The notes under the pieces are model-generated. The model had not been told where the DNA came from, searched no databases, and saw only the letters and a list, made by a program, of their open reading frames with translations. 64,000 nt of DNA from Fen-1308 sp035319125 (GTDB lineage Bacteria > Nitrospirota > Thermodesulfovibrionia > Thermodesulfovibrionales > Dissulfurispiraceae): positions 218,164-282,163 of the forward strand of contig DATHDG010000014.1 in the NCBI GenBank assembly GCA_035319125.1, given 5' to 3'. Positions within the stretch are counted from its first letter, which is position 1; each line of letters starts with the position of its first letter. The position numbers and the translations under genes are program-made. Shown piece after piece: positions 1-7,995 of this stretch.

Positions 1-950
1 CTGAATCTAGGCACTGTGGCACGGACCCAGTAATACAAGAACAGATGGCAGTATACCTTGAGTAGAAACCAGACAATGCCTGGAACGAATGCAAGAAACG
101 GTAATGCCTGTATAACTATAGGAGGCAAGGTCCAGCCCCCAAGAAAACATGTGACGGCAATGCAGGACATGATGATCATTGCAATATATTCGCCAAGGAA
201 GAATAGAGCGAATCTCATGCCGCTATATTCGACAAAATATCCTGCAACAAGCTCGCTTTCGGCCTCAGGTAAGTCGAAAGGCGTCCTGTTAGTCTCCGCA
301 AAGGCGCATATAAGAAATAGTATGTATGCCGGAAATTGGATTACGACGAACATTCCATACCAGTGCTTCTGCTGTGCCTCCACTATATCGACCAGATTGA
401 GCGAACCCGACAGCATCATTATGCCGACCAGGCTTAACGCCAGCGCTATTTCATAGCTTATGACCTGTGCCGATGATCTAAGGCCCCCCAGGAATGCATA
501 TTTTGAATTGGACGACCAGCCGGCGAGTATGATGCCGTAAGCGCTTAGAGATGACATTGCGAAAAGGTACAGCAGGCCGACATTTACATTAGCAATAACA
601 AAATCGTCAAAAAAGGGAATAACCGCCAGAGCGCTGACTGTAGCAAAAAGGGCGATCATGGGCGCCGCCTGAAAGACGAGGCGATCACCTGCACTTGGTA
701 TGATGTCTTCTTTGAAGAAAAGCTTTATAAAATCGGCAAATGGTTGCAGCAAGCCGTGCGGACCAACTCTCATCGGTCCAAGTCGGATCTGCATGTGACC
801 TATAATCTTTCTTTCAAACCATGTAGAATAAGCAACGTGTAACATTGCGATAACAATAACTACTGCGATCTTTATAAGCAAGAGAATCATTCGCACGACA
901 AAGTCAGCAAGACCGGACCCAGTGATTTGGTATGCTGAGCTAAAATCCAT
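1..950 (-). CDS. nuoH: NADH-quinone oxidoreductase subunit H (3' end cut by window)
   Basis: This is the membrane subunit of respiratory complex I that lies at the quinone-binding junction between the peripheral and membrane arms. Reading the minus strand from the ATG at 950 gives about 316 residues before the window edge; the family is roughly 330-340 long, so only the last C-terminal residues are missing. Hallmarks visible are an early WFERK...RLGPMRVGPHG segment, GWSSNSKYAFLGGLRSSAQ, the AETNRTPFDLPEAESELVAGY loop and WVRATVPR near the edge. The start lies 15 bases after the nuoD stop. It is the last nuo gene visible in an A-B-C-D-H order. Confidence 0.95.
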   Translation of the reverse strand, partial: MDFSSAYQITGSGLADFVVRMILLLIKIAVVIVIAMLHVAYSTWFERKIIGHMQIRLGPMRVGPHGLLQPFADFIKLFFKEDIIPSAGDRLVFQAAPMIALFATVSALAVIPFFDDFVIANVNVGLLYLFAMSSLSAYGIILAGWSSNSKYAFLGGLRSSAQVISYEIALALSLVGIMMLSGSLNLVDIVEAQQKHWYGMFVVIQFPAYILFLICAFAETNRTPFDLPEAESELVAGYFVEYSGMRFALFFLGEYIAMIIMSCIAVTCFLGGWTLPPIVIQALPFLAFVPGIVWFLLKVYCHLFLYYWVRATVPRF

Positions 951-965
951 TATGCACCATCCCCA

Positions 966-2144
966 TTACCTGTCGCATTCTCCTAAAACGATATCTATGG
1001 TTCCAATATTGGCGATGACATCTGCCACCAGAGATCCTTCGCTCAACTTCGGCAGAACTGAAGCGTGCACAAAAGAAGGCGCTCTTATATGCATCCTGTA
1101 AGGCTTAGCTGTGCCATCATTGATAAAATAAAAACCTAGTTCTCCCTTAGGCACTTCAATTGCCGAATAGAGTTCATCAAAAGGTTCTTTCTTGGGATCC
1201 TCTTCTTCTCCAGGCATTATTTCACCCATGGGATGTCCAGGCATCACGCGCGGTTTGCCGGGAAGAATATCATATCCGGGTGCGTCTGTAGACAATACGA
1301 GCCCGTCAGGCATTTTATCAAGGCATTGTTTAATTATTCTGACTGATTGCCGCAATTCGTCCATCCTGCATCGATATCGGTCATACACATCGCAGTTTTT
1401 TCCAACCGGCACATCGAAATCTATTTGATCATACGCATCATACGGCACGGCCTTCCTTACGTCATATGCTACGCCCGAACCTCTAAGAGTTGGGCCGGTC
1501 AATCCCCAGTTTATGGCGTCTTCAGCGGAAATAACGCCGATGCCGACTGTACGTTGGAGCCAAATTCTGTTTTGGTCTATAAGAGTTTCATATTCGAGAA
1601 TGCGTTTTGGAAAATCCTCGGCGAATTTGTAACAGCTGTCAATGAACTCATTATCAACATCGCACCTAACGCCTCCGATGCGCGGATAAGTTACCGTCAG
1701 ACGTGCACCGCAGACCATTTCGTAAAGATCAAGTATCCATTCCCTATCTCGCATTCCATAGAGAAAAACTGTCATTGCTCCTATATCAAGCGCATGTGTT
1801 GCAATCCACACAATATGGTTGGCTATCCGAGTCAATTCAGCCATAATGGTTCTAATGTATTTAGCTCTAGACGGCGCTTCAATACCTAAAAGCCTTTCAA
1901 CAGCTACGCAATAGCCAATATTGTTGCACATGCTGGACACATAATCCAGCCTGTCCGTAAGGGGCAGGGCCATTGGGTAGGTTCGGTTTTCACTAAGCTT
2001 CTCGGTTCCACGGTGCAGATAGCCTACATGCGGCGTGCATTTAACTACAGTCTCTCCATCGAGATCGAGCACCAGCCTCAAAACGCCGTGGGTCGCGGGA
2101 TGCTGCGGCCCCATGTTGATCGAAAGCTCTTTTTTCTTAAGCAT
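966..2144 (-). CDS. nuoD: NADH-quinone oxidoreductase subunit D (49 kDa)
   Basis: This peripheral-arm subunit of complex I, related to the hydrogenase large subunit, forms part of the quinone site. The 392-residue protein begins with MGPQHPATHGVLRLVLDLDGE and carries the family segments around YVSSMCNN, RIANHIVW and GPTLRGSGVAYDVRK, and ends in an ANIGTIDIVLGECDR tail. The length is normal for an unfused NuoD, so C and D are separate genes here. It starts 3 bases after the nuoC stop, consistent with translation within one nuo operon. Confidence 0.97.
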   Translation of the reverse strand: MLKKKELSINMGPQHPATHGVLRLVLDLDGETVVKCTPHVGYLHRGTEKLSENRTYPMALPLTDRLDYVSSMCNNIGYCVAVERLLGIEAPSRAKYIRTIMAELTRIANHIVWIATHALDIGAMTVFLYGMRDREWILDLYEMVCGARLTVTYPRIGGVRCDVDNEFIDSCYKFAEDFPKRILEYETLIDQNRIWLQRTVGIGVISAEDAINWGLTGPTLRGSGVAYDVRKAVPYDAYDQIDFDVPVGKNCDVYDRYRCRMDELRQSVRIIKQCLDKMPDGLVLSTDAPGYDILPGKPRVMPGHPMGEIMPGEEEDPKKEPFDELYSAIEVPKGELGFYFINDGTAKPYRMHIRAPSFVHASVLPKLSEGSLVADVIANIGTIDIVLGECDR

Positions 2145-2147
2145 CTC

Positions 2148-2684
2148 TCAGCGAACCTCGTATTGCTTGTTCCGCTCTGCTGTTTCGACTACCTCTTTAT
2201 ATCCTTTCCATTCATGCTCGCCAAGGTCACTTTTAAGAGGATAATCTTTTCGAAGCGGATAACCTTCCCAATCTTCCGGCATTAACACTCTGCGAAGATC
2301 CGGATGTCCCATGAAGGATATGCCGAACATGTCGAAGCATTCACGCTCATGCCAGTTCGCACCAGCCCAAATGTCTACTACGCTCGATATTGTAGAATCA
2401 TTCTCAGGCACCACGGCCTTTACGCGAATGAAGTGATTGTGATTCATTGAACGGAGATTATAAACCACCTCAAACCTGTCATTTTTTCTGCCCAGGTAAT
2501 CCACTCCGCATAGGTCTACAAGGTAGTCAAAGTTAAGCTCCGGCGAATTCTTCAAGAATTTCATTATATCCAGAAGCTTGGCCTTATTGATCGTCACAGA
2601 TACCTGACCGCCGAATTCAACTGTTGCCAGTATAGCGGACTGAAATTTGGACTTGAGCAATTCTGAGATTTCAACAGGTGTCAA
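2148..2684 (-). CDS. nuoC: NADH-quinone oxidoreductase subunit C (30 kDa)
   Basis: This is the peripheral-arm structural subunit of complex I. The family signature ERECFDMFGISFMGHPDLRR followed by MPEDWEGYPLRKDYPL is clear. No ATG fits the N-terminus. A TTG at 2684 lies just after the nuoB stop and 5 bases behind a GGAG, giving 178 residues. Another TTG at 2723 would give 191 residues but overlaps nuoB by 38 bases. I prefer 2684; the choice is an inference from the ribosome site and gene overlap. Confidence 0.93.
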   Translation of the reverse strand: MTPVEISELLKSKFQSAILATVEFGGQVSVTINKAKLLDIMKFLKNSPELNFDYLVDLCGVDYLGRKNDRFEVVYNLRSMNHNHFIRVKAVVPENDSTISSVVDIWAGANWHERECFDMFGISFMGHPDLRRVLMPEDWEGYPLRKDYPLKSDLGEHEWKGYKEVVETAERNKQYEVR

Positions 2685-2685
2685 A

Positions 2686-3207
2686 TTATCTCCATCTGCT
2701 CCATTTAAAATGTTCCTTATCAATCAGCTCTTGCAGTTTGATAAGACCCTCCAGCAAAGCCTCCGGTCTCGGCGGACATCCAGGTATATAGACATCGACA
2801 GGGAGTATAGTGTCTACACCCTGAACGGTGCTGTATGTATTGTAGATGCCGCCGCTGCATGCGCAGCTGCCCATTGCTATGACGTATCTGGGCGCCGGCA
2901 TCTGGTCATAAACGGTTCTGACTACCGGAGCCATCTTTTTTGTCAATGTGCCGGCTATGATAATGGCATCCGATTGCCGAGGAGACCCTCTGAATACTAC
3001 ACCGAAGCGGTCAAGGTCATAATGAGATGCACCTGTTGCCATCATTTCGATTGCACAGCAAGCAAGGCCAAAAGTCATCGGCCATATAGAAGAACGTCTG
3101 CCCCAGTTAACAACTTTATCGAGAGCCGCTACAATAGTATTGGCGCCGGGAATGATTTTTATGCCATCCTCGACTTCAACGAGGGATGTAGTGCCATCAA
3201 TTATCAC
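2686..3207 (-). CDS. nuoB: NADH-quinone oxidoreductase subunit B (N2 cluster)
   Basis: This subunit binds the terminal [4Fe-4S] cluster N2, which passes electrons to quinone. The cluster ligands are visible as the adjacent cysteines in GLACCAIEMM, the cysteine in IAMGSCACSGG and the one in YIPGCPPRPEA. A GTG at 3207 behind a GGAGG gives 173 residues. An upstream TTG at 3267 gives 193 residues but overlaps nuoA by 44 bases, so GTG is the likelier start. It lies between nuoA and nuoC in the operon. Confidence 0.95.
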   Translation of the reverse strand: MIIDGTTSLVEVEDGIKIIPGANTIVAALDKVVNWGRRSSIWPMTFGLACCAIEMMATGASHYDLDRFGVVFRGSPRQSDAIIIAGTLTKKMAPVVRTVYDQMPAPRYVIAMGSCACSGGIYNTYSTVQGVDTILPVDVYIPGCPPRPEALLEGLIKLQELIDKEHFKWSRWR

Positions 3208-3223
3208 TTGGTTTTTCCCTCCG

Positions 3224-3604
3224 TTACCATTTGAAGGCTTCCTTTTTCCAAGCGTAAACGTAACCAATTAATAGAACGACGATAAAGAGCAACATTTCCA
3301 CCAATGCGTACAGACCGATATTGTCGAACACAAGCGCCCATGGATAGAGGAATACTGCTTCAACGTCGAATACCACGAACAGCATTGCGATGATATAGAA
3401 CTTGATGCTGAACCGCTCCCTTGTTTCGCCTACAGGAGGATTACCGGATTCGTAGATGTACAGTTTTTCTTTATAAGGCTTCTTTAAACGAAAGATACTG
3501 CCGACAAGAAGAACAACTACTGAAAACAAAATAGAAATTATCATGATGATCATGATCGGCAAATACTCGTATGGGACGTATGAACCTGGTATTTGCATAT
3601 TCAT
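3224..3604 (-). CDS. nuoA: NADH-quinone oxidoreductase subunit A
   Basis: This is the small membrane subunit of complex I. The 126-residue protein has three predicted hydrophobic segments (about residues 13-38, 68-90 and 95-117). The family loop YESGNPPVGETRERFSIKFY and the segment FVVFDVEAVFLYPWA between them identify NuoA. The ATG at 3604 follows a GGGAG. It is the first gene of the nuo operon, with a 192-base gap upstream that probably holds its promoter. Confidence 0.96.
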   Translation of the reverse strand: MNMQIPGSYVPYEYLPIMIIMIISILFSVVVLLVGSIFRLKKPYKEKLYIYESGNPPVGETRERFSIKFYIIAMLFVVFDVEAVFLYPWALVFDNIGLYALVEMLLFIVVLLIGYVYAWKKEAFKW

Positions 3605-3633
3605 TGTCTCCCAGTAGCGCGCAAACTGTGCTT

Positions 3634-3663
3634 ATAATGCTGGCTCAGCAGGCAAAAAGTCAA
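3634..3663 (-). promoter_or_regulatory. Possible nuo operon promoter
   Basis: On the minus strand TTGACT (3663-3658) is followed after 18 bases by CATTAT (3639-3634), about 30 bases before the nuoA start codon. The -10 match is only moderate. The gap 3605-3796 holds no other convincing signal; no terminator for the upstream motB gene was recognised. Confidence 0.35.
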
Positions 3664-3796
3664 GAGAAACGGGGTCAAAATTGATTTGAATTAATTATAA
3701 GAATATAAAAATGATATGACTATACGTATCTTCACTTTGAATTATACGCGGAATCACACAAAGATTTTCAAACGGTTAGGCTTAATTTGACTTTCG

Positions 3797-4813
3797 TTAT
3801 CGGTCGAGTCCCGGGAAGATTGAAGGGCGCACATCTATAGGTTTATCCGGTTTTATCCCGGTATCGATGATTTTTTTCCTGTCTTTGTCAGTCATGCTTG
3901 TGTGTGCATCCTGCTGCTGGTTCGTCTTAGCTACAGATGGCTCAACAACTGCAGGTTGCTGCGGTTTTGGTTCAGCCGCAGGAGGGACTATAGTCGGTTG
4001 AGGAATATCTGCTTTCTCCGAAGGTCCGGCCGCAGACTGAGAATTCGCGGTCTGAGCTGCGGGCTTCGGTCGCGCAGAAAGCAGGATAATGCTAATCCTG
4101 CGGTTTCTCAAGTCAGAAGGATCTTCTTTTATCAATGGCTCCGTATCGGCATAGCCAACTACTCTGGCGACTCTGTTAGGGTCAATTCCGTCGCGCTCGA
4201 GCTCCTTTCTGGCCGACGATGCTCTTGCAGTGGAAAGTTCCCAGTTGGTTTCTCCGGACTTCTTGAAAGGTGATGCATCTGTGTGTCCTTCAACTGCAAT
4301 CCTGCCCTGATAATCCTTGATGTTTTCCGAAACTACTTTTATAATCTGACGACATTTCTCATTCGGTTCGGCACTGCCGGATGGAAACATTGGTCTCCCT
4401 TCAAGATCGACCAGCTGAATCCGCACACCGCCATCGACTATATCAAGAATAACCTGGTCCTTAAGGCTTTTCAATTGCTCCTCTATTGCGGCTTTCAACT
4501 TGTCCTTGACGTCTTCAACACTCATTTCTCCGGTGACGACTTCGGCTGTGGATGTCTTGACCTCGCTCTTGATACTGGAAGACTGTTCCATAAAAGAACG
4601 CCCACCTTGCTGGAAGACATTAAAATTACGGAAATAGTCAGCCAGTACGGCTCTCTTTTCAGGTGTTACCATCGAGATAAGCCACAGCAGAAGAAAAAAA
4701 GCCATCATAGCGGTCACGAAATCGGCATAGGCTACCTTCCAACTGCCGCCATGATGTCCGCCGTGGCTCTTCTTAACCTTTCTGATGATTATTGTTTTAG
4801 ACTTATCGGCCAT
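3797..4813 (-). CDS. motB: Flagellar stator protein MotB
   Basis: This is the peptidoglycan-anchored stator subunit that couples ion flow to flagellar rotation. A histidine-rich cytoplasmic N-terminus leads into one membrane segment beginning YADFVTAMMAFFLLLWL, with Asp31 at the position of the ion-binding aspartate of MotB. An OmpA-type peptidoglycan-binding domain follows (about residues 125-245, with EGHTDASPF and RNRRISI). The last 90 residues are a proline/glutamine-rich low-complexity tail longer than usual. It sits 18 bases downstream of motA and resembles the Escherichia coli MotB type more than PomB. Confidence 0.95.
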   Translation of the reverse strand: MADKSKTIIIRKVKKSHGGHHGGSWKVAYADFVTAMMAFFLLLWLISMVTPEKRAVLADYFRNFNVFQQGGRSFMEQSSSIKSEVKTSTAEVVTGEMSVEDVKDKLKAAIEEQLKSLKDQVILDIVDGGVRIQLVDLEGRPMFPSGSAEPNEKCRQIIKVVSENIKDYQGRIAVEGHTDASPFKKSGETNWELSTARASSARKELERDGIDPNRVARVVGYADTEPLIKEDPSDLRNRRISIILLSARPKPAAQTANSQSAAGPSEKADIPQPTIVPPAAEPKPQQPAVVEPSVAKTNQQQDAHTSMTDKDRKKIIDTGIKPDKPIDVRPSIFPGLDR

Positions 4814-4831
4814 TTAAAACTTAGCGTCCGG

Positions 4832-5689
4832 CTATTTCTTCATAGCGCGCAACGTTTCCTCAACTTCGACGAATGCAGGTTTGCAATGGCCCGGAATTGC
4901 GCGTCTGGCAAATTCCACGGCAATCTGAGGAGCTGCGCCTCCGATGAACGAAACAAGGCCCACTTTCAGAACTGTCAGATATTCTTTGTCTTCGTTGACG
5001 ATTGTTTCAAGGTTTCTGGAAAGGGGCGCAGAGAATCCGTATGAAAGCAGTATTCCAAGAAATGTTCCTACTAGAGCGGCCCCGATACTATGGCCGAGGA
5101 CTTCCGGCGGCTCTTTCATTTTCCCCATAGTAAGCACAACGCCGAGGACAGCGGCAACGATACCAAGACCCGGCAGCGAATCAGCTACATTGGCGAGACT
5201 CTTGGACGGCGCCATTCCTTCTTCATGGTGCGTATCCAGTTCGTTGTCAAGCATGGTTTCGAGTTCATATGATGAGATGCTGGTCGTCATGACGGTGCGG
5301 AGAGTGTCTGTTACCAGGTTAACAGCATGGTGATTTTTCAAAAACTTCGGATGAGAGCCGAATATCTTACTTTCTTCCGGACTGTCAACATCTGCCTCAA
5401 TTGATACCAACCCTTCTTTCCTTATTTTGGAGAAGATTTCATTGAGCATGACAAGAGCGTCCAAATAATCTGCCTTTGAATAGCCTTTGTTGGTGAGAGC
5501 ACGGATGATGCTTTTCATGATATCTTTTATAACTTTGAGCGGAGATGCAATTATCAGGGAACCGACAGCCGCACCACCTATAATAACGAGTTCAGCAGGC
5601 TGGACCAATACCGAGAGATTGCCATGCTCCATCAGGTAGCCGCCGATGACGCTGAGGAGAACTATTATTGACCCTATTATTACAAACAT
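4832..5689 (-). CDS. motA: Flagellar stator protein MotA
   Basis: This is the membrane stator subunit that partners MotB in the ion channel of the flagellar motor. The protein is 285 residues, close to the long E. coli-type MotA, and starts MFVIIGSIIVLLSVIGGYLMEHG with later hydrophobic segments around LPGLGIVAAVLGVVLTMG and GHSIGAALVGTFLGILLSYG. It lies between the PilZ gene and motB. With the second pair at 6290-7698 the cell encodes two stator sets in one locus. Confidence 0.95.
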   Translation of the reverse strand: MFVIIGSIIVLLSVIGGYLMEHGNLSVLVQPAELVIIGGAAVGSLIIASPLKVIKDIMKSIIRALTNKGYSKADYLDALVMLNEIFSKIRKEGLVSIEADVDSPEESKIFGSHPKFLKNHHAVNLVTDTLRTVMTTSISSYELETMLDNELDTHHEEGMAPSKSLANVADSLPGLGIVAAVLGVVLTMGKMKEPPEVLGHSIGAALVGTFLGILLSYGFSAPLSRNLETIVNEDKEYLTVLKVGLVSFIGGAAPQIAVEFARRAIPGHCKPAFVEVEETLRAMKK

Positions 5690-5703
5690 AGTGTCTTAAA
5701 AAC

Positions 5704-6234
5704 TTACCCCCGTTTTCTACGTAATATGTTCCGCTGTGTTTTAAACACCAGTTTTACGATCTCATCTCTTATTTCGTCGTCAATGGCCACAAACTTTACA
5801 GCAGTATGATAGTAATCGGCGGCAGCCCGCACGTTTACGACTTCTCCATAGACATACAACAGGTTTGACGGAAGCGAAGGCAGCATGATTTTCATTTCCA
5901 AGAGATCGCCGACTTTATATTCATCACTTGAGTCAAAGCAGAGTCCGCCGCCGCTGACGTTTATTTTTTTCTGAGGCATCAACTGAGCCTTGTCTTCGCG
6001 TGATGAGAGTGCAGCAAGCACTGCGTCCAGTTTCGAGTTAAGCATTTTCAGCCATTCAGCAAGGATGATATCCTCAACATCTGGCGGGGTCGGGAAATTA
6101 GGCAATCTTGTTTCGCCCACGAAAATTGATCTGATGTTATTTTTTTCATCAGGCTGGACCAGACGCACTTCAAAGGGGATCACCACATCAACACGGGAGA
6201 ATTCCCGCAGATTCTTTTCGCTGTAATCAGTCAT
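5704..6234 (-). CDS. PilZ-domain protein, probable c-di-GMP motor effector
   Basis: PilZ domains bind cyclic di-GMP through an RxxxR motif and a (D/N)xSxxG motif. Both are visible: R10-EFS-R14 and NVSGGG at residues 92-97. About 75 residues separate them, including a helix-like stretch at 55-85, so this domain has a long insertion compared with ordinary PilZ folds. The gene lies 14 bases upstream of motA and downstream of the second stator pair, which suggests a YcgR-like role in tuning stator function. The ATG at 6234 follows an AGGAG. Confidence 0.85.
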   Translation of the reverse strand: MTDYSEKNLREFSRVDVVIPFEVRLVQPDEKNNIRSIFVGETRLPNFPTPPDVEDIILAEWLKMLNSKLDAVLAALSSREDKAQLMPQKKINVSGGGLCFDSSDEYKVGDLLEMKIMLPSLPSNLLYVYGEVVNVRAAADYYHTAVKFVAIDDEIRDEIVKLVFKTQRNILRRKRG

Positions 6235-6289
6235 AGCGCTCCTTTCTATTATAACACTTCATCATCGTGATAAATTCGCATAATCCTTT

Positions 6290-6940
6290 CTATCTCAATG
6301 AGGAAGGGGCAAATACTATCTCGACTCTGCGGTTCTTGGCACGACCGTCTTCAGTGGAATTGGAAACAAGCGGCCTGTACTCGCCATATCCGGCAACTAT
6401 AAACCTGTTAGGATCAATGCCCTGTCCGATCAGGGATGATAAAACGCTTGAAGCCCTGGCTGTTGAAAGCTCCCAATTGGATTTGTATTTAGGGCCTGAT
6501 GCCGGCACATCGTCTGTGTGGCCTTCGATGACAATGCGGCCGGGATTCTTATTAAGTATTCCGGCTAAAGATGACAGAGCAGTTGCAATCTTTTCATTGA
6601 TCTCTGCGGAGCCGGATGAGAATGCCGTATCGTTTGAAAGCGTTACGACCAAACCGCGCGGATCACTTTTTACTGAAACGCCCTCGATGTTGCCGAGACT
6701 TTTTCGAATTTCATCCAGAATCGGCTTTTTGCCATCTTCAACCCCGGCAACCGGTTTTTCGATAACATTGAAAGCCTGCCGGAGAGATGTCGAAAACTGT
6801 CCGACCTTCTCTTTGTCTACAGTCGACAATGCATAGAGCGCTGCAAAAAAAGTGAACATCAGAGTCAGAAAATCTGAATACGATATCAACCATCTGTCAA
6901 GATGGTCGTGATCGTCTTCAAGTCGCTTTCGCTTTCTCAT
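6290..6940 (-). CDS. MotB-family stator protein (PomB/MotD-like)
   Basis: The 216-residue protein has a short basic N-terminus, a single membrane segment starting SYSDFLTLMFTFFAALYALS with Asp23 as the likely ion-binding residue, and a C-terminal OmpA peptidoglycan-binding domain (about residues 95-210, with IVIEGHTDDVP and KNRRVEIVF). It overlaps the 3' end of the adjacent MotA-type gene by 4 bases, so the two are translationally coupled. Sequence around the aspartate differs from the neighbouring MotB. The coupling ion cannot be assigned from sequence alone. Confidence 0.92.
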   Translation of the reverse strand: MRKRKRLEDDHDHLDRWLISYSDFLTLMFTFFAALYALSTVDKEKVGQFSTSLRQAFNVIEKPVAGVEDGKKPILDEIRKSLGNIEGVSVKSDPRGLVVTLSNDTAFSSGSAEINEKIATALSSLAGILNKNPGRIVIEGHTDDVPASGPKYKSNWELSTARASSVLSSLIGQGIDPNRFIVAGYGEYRPLVSNSTEDGRAKNRRVEIVFAPSSLR

Positions 6941-7698
6941 GCGTTGCTGATCGGGAGGTCTTCAAGAAATGCGTTCAGTTTGGCTCTTAGAAAATACGGA
7001 TTAACACCGCTTTCCACCCCGAGCACACCTTCGACTATCAGATCCATCATATATATATCTTCATTCATTCTGCTAATTATTCTTTTGGCTATTGGAAGGA
7101 GGACGAGGTTGGCGGAACCTACGCCATAGATTGTCGCTACGAACGCTACCGATATTCCCGATCCTATTTTAGAAGGATCAGCTACATTGTTCATTACCTG
7201 GATAAGCCCGAGAACAGCCCCTAGTATCCCAATTGTAGGAGCATAGCCTCCAGCGGTTTCAAAGACCTTTGCTGACCGTCTCATTGCGGTCTCGAAAGTA
7301 GAGATTTCCTGTTCGAGAATGTCACGTATCATTTTTGGCGGCATCCCGTCTACCACAAGGTTAAGGCCCTTTTTTAGAAAAGCGTTCTGAATTTCCATGA
7401 TCTGCGGCTGTAACGCAATGAGACCCATACGCCTGGCCTGGACTAAAATATTGACTGAATCCTCTATGATATGGTTCGGGTTGAAATCCTTCTTCGAGAA
7501 TACCATTTTCAGCGATGAGACAGCTTTAAGAAGATCCTTGAGAGGATAACTGAGCATCGTAGCGCCCAATGTGCCACCCAGAACAATAAAAGCTGCAGCA
7601 GCTTGAACCAAATGGGATGTTGTGCCGCCTTCGATTACATTGCCTATGATTATGGCCGCGGCCCCTACGATCAGTCCCAATACAGCTATTAGATCCAT
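6937..7698 (-). CDS. MotA-family stator protein (PomA/MotC-like)
   Basis: The protein has four membrane segments and starts MDLIAVLGLIVGAAAIIIGN; at 253 residues it matches the PomA size class. Conserved parts include the segment around AGGYAPTIGILGAVLGLIQVM and FVATIYGVGSANLVLLPIAKR. A longer in-frame reading from 7812 would begin inside the promoter described below, so the ATG at 7698 is used. It is the first gene of a five-gene motility operon ending with motB. Confidence 0.92.
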   Translation of the reverse strand: MDLIAVLGLIVGAAAIIIGNVIEGGTTSHLVQAAAAFIVLGGTLGATMLSYPLKDLLKAVSSLKMVFSKKDFNPNHIIEDSVNILVQARRMGLIALQPQIMEIQNAFLKKGLNLVVDGMPPKMIRDILEQEISTFETAMRRSAKVFETAGGYAPTIGILGAVLGLIQVMNNVADPSKIGSGISVAFVATIYGVGSANLVLLPIAKRIISRMNEDIYMMDLIVEGVLGVESGVNPYFLRAKLNAFLEDLPISNA

Positions 7699-7783
7699 AG
7701 GATGACCAGCCTTCCGGAAACAATAACTTGCCCGGAATTCCGAGCATCTGAGGCGAGCAAAAGACAAGAAGTCGACATTTCTC

Positions 7784-7812
7784 ATTATAAGAATTATAGG
7801 GTCTTTAATCAA
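7784..7812 (-). promoter_or_regulatory. Sigma-70-type promoter of the stator/PilZ operon
   Basis: On the minus strand TTGATT (7812-7807) is separated by 17 bases from a perfect TATAAT (7789-7784), which places the transcript start near 7777 and leaves a leader of about 80 bases. The 7699-7995 gap contains this promoter and the divergent one for the HD-GYP gene, and nothing else recognised. Confidence 0.65.
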
Positions 7813-7900
7813 GTTGCGATAATGTATATTATCGTGGAAAAAAGGAAGTAGTTTAATGTGTTACAACCGTCAACACATTTATGTAAATATACTGGAAATC

Positions 7901-7929
7901 TTGCAAAATCACAATTATTCAATCATAAT
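7901..7929 (+). promoter_or_regulatory. Probable promoter of the HD-GYP gene
   Basis: TTGCAA (7901-7906) is followed after 17 bases by CATAAT (7924-7929). The predicted start near 7936 leaves a leader of about 60 bases. It is divergent from the motility promoter about 100 bases away. Confidence 0.5.
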
Positions 7930-7995
7930 TAATTTAAAGACGATGGACTAATCAGCAGAATCATCTCAGGTTTGTTTTATACCGGATTAGGGCGC

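Noticed and set aside
58..456. Open plus-strand frame of 132 codons at the left edge
   Set aside because: It lies opposite nuoH, whose minus-strand protein is unmistakable, and its own translation shows no family features.
3605..3796. Terminator for the stator operon before nuoA
   Set aside because: No stem followed by a T-run was found on the minus strand; the gap shows only AT-rich sequence and a moderate promoter.
7699..7812. N-terminal extension of the PomA-like protein to 7812
   Set aside because: The extension is not MotA-like, and a good TTGATT-N17-TATAAT promoter lies across it.
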